From the NCBI GenBank assembly GCA_021432605.1, contig MU271146.1:2480001-2544000 (forward strand): a DNA stretch of 64,000 bases, read 5' to 3'. Both the position numbers and the translations under genes were made by a program. The notes below the pieces were generated by a model. The model had not been told where the DNA came from, searched no databases, and was given only the letters and a program-made list of their open reading frames with translations. The stretch is from Coniochaeta sp. PMI_546. Taxonomy: Eukaryota; Ascomycota; Sordariomycetes; Coniochaetales; Coniochaetaceae. Shown in pieces: positions 56,503 to 64,000 of this stretch (position 1 is its first letter; every line of letters starts with the position of its first letter).

Positions 56503-58113
56503 GGCGTCTCCGATGCATCTCGAAAGAGCATGCAAAGATCAGAATGGTGTCTGGCAAGGAAAGCAAGCTTCGTTATGTGTCGCATGAAATGCCATGTATC
56601 ATGTTCCAGATGTCGCGAAATTGTTTGGCCGTCTGGACGTCAGGGGTACGTACCATTTCCACCTCACGATAAGATAAGAGAGGAGTGCCGGATGATTGAC
56701 AGGGATACCACAGTATGTACTGGATATACGTATATCTCCACGTGTACTAAGGTAGACCTGCCGAGGCCCACCAGAAGCCTCTCTTCGTTCAATCTTCACC
56801 GATGGAAGCTCCAGATATCGTCATGGTCGAGAGATGAGAACTATACTGTGTGGCATGACATGCTGAGTCAGGCCCTTTGAAGCAACTGAAACTCGGTGAA
56901 GAACAAGGCTTCGTTCTCACCGGAAGGAGGGCCCGTCTGTTGATGCCTCCGCAATGCCGATGGCTCGTGGCTCAAACACCAGTTGGGCACATCCAAAGAG
57001 CACCGCATGATGTATCTGTACTGCAATGACAACGCATCATCACCGAAGCTCCTTGCGGACTGCATCACGAACAAGTGGTCTGTCCGCCTGGCGTCCTCAA
57101 GTCGAGAGCGCCCGGTTAGCCTCGTTCGAAAGTTGGAATGGACAAGGTTCGCCGGAAGGTGGGGCTGGAAGCTGAGAGCGTGAGGGCTGCCAGTGTCCAG
57201 TGCACTTCGGGGGGTTTGGGCGAGTTGAATGAAGCATCTCATGATAGTGGAGTAATTGCTTCCATCTCTTGCGCGCTGCACCTCCGTGTAGACGGCCTGT
57301 GATTGCTGTGAGGATATCGAGGTTGGTCAATGCCTACCTTATGCAGAGAAGTGCGTCCATGACAGGCGTTCTATATCGTTCGAGGCCAGTCCACTGCTAC
57401 CTCCAGCTTTCCCCCGCACGCTATCACTGGCGGTTACAATACAGGCGCGCATATGCAGCAGCAGAGACGGGTTATCTCTGAAACTGCCTTCACGTCCACC
57501 GGATTCGGGACGACACGCCTGTCACATGCATTAGGTGGATGCCCGATTTATCTGGTCTGTCTGGTTTGACAGTGCTGCTTCCCGTGGGCGGCTCCGAGAA
57601 CGCGGATTGGGGCTCAGCTTGCCGCTGTGTGACGAATCACAGCCTCTAACTGCACTTTGACCGGGGTACATCAGGGCACAAGCCTTCCCATTTGCTAAGC
57701 CGCAAGGCACTCCCGTTACTTTCTGCAGTGTAGAGCTGCAGGACTTGCGATTGTGGGAAGAGGCAGAACTGCGAGGACCAAAGATCCGACCCAGCCGGGT
57801 TCATTGACTCGAGAAAAGGCTCCAAATCCCCATCTCCCTGCGAATGCCCAAGTTTTGTTCTGGAGGAAAGGACAAAAGCACGAAACCAACGCAGCTCAAG
57901 TTGCCATGACAAGTCGAAAAGTGTAGTCAACAGTCCCGACTATTCCTCTCGCCTCTTCAAGCTGTTGCTTCTCCTCCTCCAGAGCAAGATGATCCTGACT
58001 TGCCGCCGTCTGCTCGTCTGATCATACTCAAAACTCATACCTGAGCTATCCAAGCAAGAGACCCGCGATTATTGATTGTGGATGTGTAAGCCCCTTTGAC
58101 GTAAGCCGCCATC
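56503..58113. promoter_or_regulatory. Divergent intergenic region, FHIP and lipase genes
   Basis: This 1.6-kb stretch lies between divergent ATGs. The last 150 bases before the lipase are CT-rich. Frames present show no motif, and no RNA gene was recognised. Confidence 0.45.
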
Positions 58114-60101
58114 ATGGGCTTCTTTGATCGATCGAAAAAGGTGAAGAAAGGGGAGCCCTCCTCTCCACCACTGGGCCGTCCTATGCTGCCTTCGCAACCT
58201 CAGTTTCAGGCATCTCCATCGCAGCTGCCACCAGCCCTTCCACCGCAGCAATGGATCGAAGGCCAGTATCCGCGTCCGGTTTTCCAACCGGCCGGTCTCC
58301 TTCCTGCGCCTGTGGGATGGCACCCTACTCCCCAGCCGCCCCCGCCGTATCAGCAAGGGCCGTCACCGTATGCCCCCATGATCGTAAATCAGAACTACTA
58401 CTTTGCATCTCCGCCGTCATTCCAGCAGCCCCAAAGACCACGCCCTAGCTGCGGCGCTCTCGACAAATTGAACATGGGAGCCTTGGTCGACACGGCCGAA
58501 GAGATCTTCCCCGGAACCGGCCTACCGCAACTCTTCAGTGACGGCTTGACCTCATGGCATGGCCATGGCACGCAGATGCTTGATCGAAGTGGAGCTCTCT
58601 ATGACCAGCTCTCGACTACGTTCAACGACGTGATGACCTCCATTGACAGGGAAGCTTATTCAGGAGACGAGAAGGATCTGTTTGTCTGGCACCCGGAGAC
58701 TGGTCCTGGACCGAGCCAACCGTCATATGGAGAGTCGGCGGAAAGAGGCTTTACCAAGAAAACGAAGAAACCAAGTCCACGGGACAACTCAAAGGGCACT
58801 TCCACTGTAGCTGCGTCTCTCATCAGCGCCAACTGTTTTGCCAAGGTGGAGCTGTACGCGAACTCGAGGCTGCCGATGGACTTGCCTCCCTTGAGACTGT
58901 ACGTATGTTGAGCCCCCAGGTCATGATAAACTCACTGACTATAATCAGCTATATCCCCACCTACCCACTCCTCTGTCTAGCAGCCCAATTCTCAGAACGG
59001 GCCTACGAGAAACCTCGGGGAGCAGAGCGAGAAGCCCACCTGGACGCCAACTGGCGCAACGGCACCAAAGCAATGGTCATCAAGTCGGTGCCCATGGATT
59101 ACATGAACACCATCGTCTTCGCCATCCGCGGGACAGCCACCTTCTTGGACTGGGTGGTCAACCTCAACATGGCCCCGGCCTCACCAGCTGGCTTCCTCGA
59201 CGACACAGGCAACCTCTGCCACGCGGGCTTCTTGTCCGTCGCCCAAGGCATGATCAAGCCCGTGGCTGCGCGGCTCCGCCAGCTCCTGGAAGAGGACCCG
59301 GGGCGAGCATCCTACTCGCTCCTCATCACGGGCCACAGTGCGGGCGGCGCCGTCGCCAGCCTGCTGTACAGCCACATGCTGTCTACCTCGAAGGCGGCCG
59401 AGTCGGAGCTGAGTATCCTAACGGGTTGTTTTAGGCGGGTGCACTGCGTCACCTTTGGGACGCCGCCCGTCAGTCTCCTGCCGCTGGCGAAGCCGGACCG
59501 GCACCACCTGAGGAAGAGCCTCTTTCTGAGCTTCGTGAATGAGGGCGATCCCGTCGCGAGGGCGGATCCGGCGTACGTACGCACACTGCTGGCGCTGTAT
59601 GCTGCTCCGCCCCCACCGCCGCCCCCGCCAACGGGGTCGGGGCCTTTGGGGTCGTCGTCGACGGCGATGATCGTGCCTGGGAAGAGCAGCGGGGGTGTAT
59701 ATGCCGGACGATCGCCGAGGGAGAATATGTCCAAGAGCTCGCTGACGTCGACAAAGACATCAAAGTCTGGGTCCGGAAAGTCGTCGGCGAAGCACACTGC
59801 TACTGCAACAAGTACGACGAGAGCAGCGTCGACGTCGACGGGTCCGATATGGAAAGTACCGCAGGCGACCCTGAGCAGCGCGGGCAGAATCGTGGTGTTG
59901 CGGTCGGGAAACGCCAAGGCGAGACTGAAGGGGAAGAAAACGGTCGAGGAGAGGCTGAACGAGGGGGTTGTGGCGCAAATCACGACGGACGAGCAGCTGC
60001 GGACCGTGATCTGGGGAGACCCTGTGTGCCATCTTATGAGGCTCTATGCCGGCAGGATCGAAACACTTGCTGTGGGGGCCGTCACTGCTAAGGGCTATTG
60101 A
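58114..60101 (+). CDS. Class 3 lipase-like hydrolase with proline-rich N-terminus
   Basis: Exons 58114-58898 and 58949-60101 are joined over a 50-bp intron (GTACGT donor, ATCAG acceptor); the junction restores LRLYIPTYP. The CDS is 1938 nt, 645 residues. Residues 1-110 are a P/Q-rich low-complexity segment, followed by a conserved helical part. The alpha/beta-hydrolase core carries VFAIRGTATFLDWVVNL and the elbow GHSAGG with Ser392, as in lipase_3 (PF01764). A candidate Asp lies in NEGDPVARAD and a C-terminal His in DPVCHLMRLY. A P7 run and a 90-residue S/T/K-rich insert sit between them. No signal peptide is present, so it is an intracellular acyl hydrolase, perhaps on lipid droplets or membranes. 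Substrate unknown. Confidence 0.9.
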
Positions 60102-60523
60102 ATTCATGGTGGAATCAGGGATAGGCAATCCCTTACTTTGTTGCTTGGCGTCTAGTTTTGGCGTTTATGATACCATTTGGGCTTGGGGTGACGCAGGCGT
60201 ATTTGTTTTGGCATGGGGCCGGCCAGAAAGGCGCCATCTGATCGCTTCCTGGATAACAAATCACCATGGAGTGCTTTCCAGCGAATCATTATCATTGGTG
60301 CTGTTCATTTTCGGGAGTGAGGTGTACTTGACTCTATGTGCATTTGAGCCATACGCTCCGACTCATTCATTAGTCTATGCACCGAACCTTCTTCCCATCA
60401 TATGCTCCAGCCAACTGACCTTAACGCCATACGCCCCTAGAATCAGTAAGACCATTGTAAACCACGTCCCCTCTCTCATCAAGTACACCGTTCACTCCCA
60501 AGACCAATCTCTCCACCTCTGTT
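60102..60523. other. Short gap between convergent genes
   Basis: 3' flanks of the lipase (+) and the tail-anchored protein gene (-). Nothing else was recognised. Confidence 0.55.
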
Positions 60524-62075
60524 TCACAGCAAACCGAACCGATCAATCACCCTCTCAAACCCCTCCACTACCCACGAAGCGAACGGGCTGACCAGGAAAG
60601 CGGCCGCCACCACCGCAACCGCCAGCACAACCACGCAGTAGGCCTGCTGCTCGCGGCTCTCCGAGTCGCGCTCCTTGAGTGTCTGGATTAGATCAGCCTT
60701 GAGGCTCAGCTGGGTCGCCTTGAGCAGCTGGTCGCGGAACTTGGCCTGGTCTTCGGGGGACAGCATGTCGCGGACCGTCGCGGAGGGCGGCCTCGATGAG
60801 AAGGATGAGGCAGCGAGGTCTCTGACTAGTTTGGCCATCTCCTTGGTTTCAAATGCCACTTGTTGAGTCACCTGCTTCTTGTCAGTCTTTAGTGGTCCGG
60901 GAGAGCTGAAGACCATTGAAGAAAAGGAAGGAGAGTCTTACGGCTTCCCAACGGCGGACTTCGTCGGCCATGGTGGCTAGCTCTGCCTCCAGCTTGGTGT
61001 GATCTCGGTTAGCCATAGGCATAGTTTCACTCTGGGTTACTTCGTCACTCTCAAGGGGAAAGATATCGCGTATTACGTTATGTTCGATCGGACGAACATC
61101 TGCAAGCTGGGCGGGTTCATCGTCCCCCACGAAGAGAGAAGAGGTACCAGACGGTACAGCCGGCGGTTCCTCTGGCTCGTCATCTCCTTCCAACAGCGAA
61201 CCCGCATCACCATTAAAGAGTGAGTCGTTATCACTCAAAGCGGGTGATCCATCGTTGTCCATCCGAGCAGGTGGCTGTGCAGGCGCTGGAGAACTGGATG
61301 GGCTAGGTGTTGCCTGGACTGGAGACGTGGCTGCTGCCGACGATGAAGCTGGTGGTTCGGGGGACGGAGTAACGCGGGTGGGTTTGCATGCCCGAGGCTT
61401 CGCGGCTCTTCTTCGCTTGGCCTTCTGAGGGGTAGGGCCCTTGTCCGGTTGAGTCTGGATCTTGCACGACATTATCCATCAGCATCGGAATCCAATCCTG
61501 CGATAGTCGGCGTGGAAACTTACTGCTTCCTCGTTGTTCTCGGACTGCTGTGCAGACGTTTTCTTCATTCTGTCAGAACTGCGATCCAATTATCTAACCT
61601 TTGAAGATGAAATGACTGACCGCTTGCTGCACGGCGAACTTCTTAGCCCAATTCGAAGGACGGCCTCGGCGAGGAATCATGTACAGTGGCTGCTCCCATG
61701 GATCTTGTGTCGGTGTCTGCGATGGAGTCTCAGTCAGCATATGAAGATAGCTGTGACTAGATGGCAGTCCATAGAAGAGTCAATAACATCCAACATCCAT
61801 CCTCTATCATTGCTACTTGTTCTATAACAACTGGTTATATATCGAGAGTGCTGAGGGGTTGAACTCGTCTCACGATCCAGAAGTGTCGGATGAAGATGGT
61901 CCAAGATTCTTTCGGCAAGTGTTCTGACTGAAATGACGAGATATCATCCTTTCAGATTCAGAGGGCTGCTGAGAAAATGCGAAAACCTATGAGGAACCCA
62001 GCTTACCTCGGATTGAGCATCCATATTCGCTGGTGATGTCGAGCCATCGCCGCAGCTGTTCGCATCGGCGGCCAT
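60524..62075 (-). CDS. Uncharacterised protein with C-terminal membrane anchor
   Basis: Proposed exons: 62075-62007, 61716-61621, 61547-61524 (24 nt), 61454-60942 (or from 61460) and 60871-60524. Introns are 290, 73, 69 and 70 bp. The CDS is 1050 nt, 349 residues. The segment DPWEQPLYMIPRRGRPSNWA is followed by a basic, P/S/A-rich disordered stretch (KAKRRRAAKPRACKP), acidic repeats (LFNGDAGSLLEGDDEPEEPP) and a coiled region. A single hydrophobic span AYCVVVLAVAVVAAAFLV lies near the end, followed by FASWVVEGFERVIDRFGLL. The layout suggests a tail-anchored or nuclear-envelope-type protein; the function is unknown. The micro-exon and intron 1 are the least certain parts. The donor of exon 2 is GTCAGT, which is unusual. 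Confidence 0.68.
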
Positions 62076-63172
62076 GATGATGTAAGGTGATGAACCGATT
62101 AAAGTCGAGTCGACATTGGACGCACAGAAAAAAAGTCAACCGGACAGAGTAAGAGGTTGAAGAAGATGCTGGCGGGTTAACCGTGGATTACGAAAGCCCA
62201 ACCTCAACGTTGTTGGGTGGAGAAAGGAAAGGAGGCCAGTGAAGGAAAGAGCGATGGGTATACCTCGAATCAAGCCCATCTTGGAGATTGATAGAGAACC
62301 CGTAGAGGAAAGGTGAATTCATCTAGCCAGCTCGCCAAGGACGAGATACTCGGCCCCCGGGCGGAATTGTTGCAGAATGCCGTCCGGTATAAAGCGACTG
62401 ACTTGACATATGGAGCAGTGGCAACGAAGGAAGAGCGTAAGACGACTTAAGGCAGTCTAATCAGAAGACCATGTTCAAGAAATGAAGCAAATGATACGAA
62501 AGCTACGAGAGAAATTCTTCTGTCCTAGATTCCAAAAGGTTCCCAGCGTCGATGCCATAATCATAAGTCGTGCCACGAAAAATCACCATTGGAAGGAGCA
62601 GGGCGTGTTAGGTAACAAAGGGAAGGCAATACCAATCCTAGCCACTTGTTTGCCTTGATCAATCGAGAAGTATACCAAGTATACCAACAAGTGACCTTGG
62701 CTCCAAGGAATACTCCTAGTAGTTAAGCTGGAAGCTCAGCTCTCCTTGTTGTCTGTCGCCTCGTTACCAAGCTGGTGCCACTGTTAGTACTCGATTGGCT
62801 GCACTGATTATATTAAAGTTCGCCACATACCTAATGTAATGAACGTTCTGACCGTGTGAATGTCAGTTGCTTGAGCTCCCATGTCATGTTGGAGCGGTGA
62901 TGGTATCGCAGCGTGTGGATTTGTTTAGGGGGCTGTTGTTGACTCGGCAAAAGATAGGGGTATCCCCATATGTAGATATCCCAATATGCTGGGTTACCCT
63001 AATGTAAGCAAGTCTTATGCAAGTAGAGCGTACTGCCATAAGATAAGCGATCAGTTATGCATGAGCTGTGACATCAGGGTTCTTTTAGGTCTAACCCCAC
63101 CAGAGTTGCCCCTCCATCGCGACAGCGGCAGCGACGTCGAACAATCCTGCTACGCGCAAGTCAAGTCCGGAT
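62076..63172. promoter_or_regulatory. Divergent intergenic region, tail-anchored and DUF89 genes
   Basis: This 1.1-kb stretch lies between divergent starts. No gene, RNA or repeat was recognised. Confidence 0.45.
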
Positions 63173-64000
63173 ATGGAGTACGAACCAAAAATCCGTAAGC
63201 CAGGCTCTGTCCCTCATTCTTTCCTTCAACTCTGTTCTGACTGTCTCGACCAGCTGGCTACACAACAGCCGACAAGAACTCATTTGGCTGGCCAACCGCC
63301 CGAGAAAGATGGCCCATCATTGTGTTAGTCCTCTAACCTCAAGCCGGGCTGATACCACAGGAGAATTCTAACCAGAGGCAGAACCGGTATTGTCGATGAT
63401 GTATTCAGATCTGTGTCCAAATGCGATGACGATCCAGACAAGCGCGACGAGGGCAAGAAAATCATCGAGGAGATCGCGAAGCTCAAGTACGAGATCCAGC
63501 ATGACCGCCAAATAACGTACGCCGCACTGCTCCCAGCCACATCGAACAAGTACTGACGGGCAGGACAACAGACCAATCCGCGACGACGGCTACCCGGACG
63601 TAGCTCTCTACAACTCCGAGCTGGAGAAGCTGGGCCAGCCGACATGGCTCAACACCCCGTGGCTGTACACGGAATGCTACCTCTTCAGGTATGTATGCAA
63701 CTCACGTAGTGTATATTAGACGTGGTTTTGCTAAGACGCTCAAGCTAGGCGCATCAACACCTACTTCAGTCTGTCCACCCACTGGAAGAACTACGACGTC
63801 TTTGCCCGGCAAAAGATCAACACGTTCCGCTCGTCCCGGCCCGCCGTCCTCGAGCTCGCCGCCCGGTACAAGGACCTAATCATAAAGATGCGCGAAAACA
63901 AAGGAAAGCCAGTCGACGAAGAAGCAGAGAAAGAGCTCTTCATGGAGATGAGCGAGATCTGCCTCTGGGGAAATGCCACCGACTTGTCTCTTCTGACGAG
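63173..64000 (+). CDS. DUF89/ARMT1-like protein, 5' part, runs off the window
   Basis: Five exons are visible: 63173-63194, 63254-63323, 63361-63516, 63572-63688 and 63749 to the edge. All splice phases agree. The product reads GYTTADKNSFGWPTARERWP, then RTGIVDDVFRS, then WLNTPWLYTECYLFRRINTY, a hallmark of the DUF89 family (yeast YMR027W, human ARMT1). It continues through FARQKINTFRSSRPAVLELA to the edge. Family members are metal-dependent phosphatases acting on damaged sugar phosphates; a protein-carboxyl methyltransferase role has also been proposed for ARMT1. The metal-binding acids usually lie further on and are not in the window. About one third to one half of the protein is present. 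Confidence 0.92.

Overview
The window is nuclear DNA of a filamentous ascomycete. Protein-coding genes carry short spliceosomal introns (about 50-110 bp, GTRNGT donors, CTRAY branch sites, YAG acceptors). Several families are typical of Pezizomycotina: a Zn2Cys6 regulator with a Q-rich tail, a cerato-platanin, a fungal FHIP, and a flavodoxin-less FAD reductase. The secreted cerato-platanin, RNase T2 and glycosidases fit a plant-associated Sordariomycete. That placement is inference from protein style, not a database match. No virus-like or LTR element, tRNA, rRNA or CRISPR was recognised.

Layout. 1-6.9 kb is a gene-poor island with degenerate repeat traces. 7.25-17.8 kb holds a J-domain protein, a sterol O-acyltransferase (ARE type), a small conserved-looking protein and a Zn2Cys6 regulator of the COL-26/BglR/AmyR kind. 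17.8-22.2 kb is a second gene-poor island. 22.2-31 kb is an accessory-looking stretch: RNase T2, cerato-platanin, a free-standing thioesterase, an FAD monooxygenase and an unrecognised 301-residue protein. Two possible gene remnants lie between them. 31.8-37 kb has the vacuolar membrane M28 protease and a secreted glycosidase-like protein.

37.7-43.4 kb is a compact nucleolar block: fibrillarin (NOP1), ribosomal protein uL22 (RPL17) and dyskerin (CBF5). It brings together the box C/D methyltransferase, the box H/ACA pseudouridine synthase and a large-subunit ribosomal protein. 44.4-52.8 kb carries a GH43 enzyme, a flavodoxin-less FAD/NAD(P)H reductase and a nitroreductase-like protein with a probable mitochondrial presequence. 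53.4-62.1 kb carries an FHIP (dynein-Hook adaptor) gene, a class 3 lipase and a tail-anchored protein. A DUF89/ARMT1-like gene runs off the right edge.

Exon structures were built by hand from splice motifs and reading-frame continuity. Each spliced CDS closes in frame, so most models are firm at the level of sequence logic. None has been tested against RNA or homologues.
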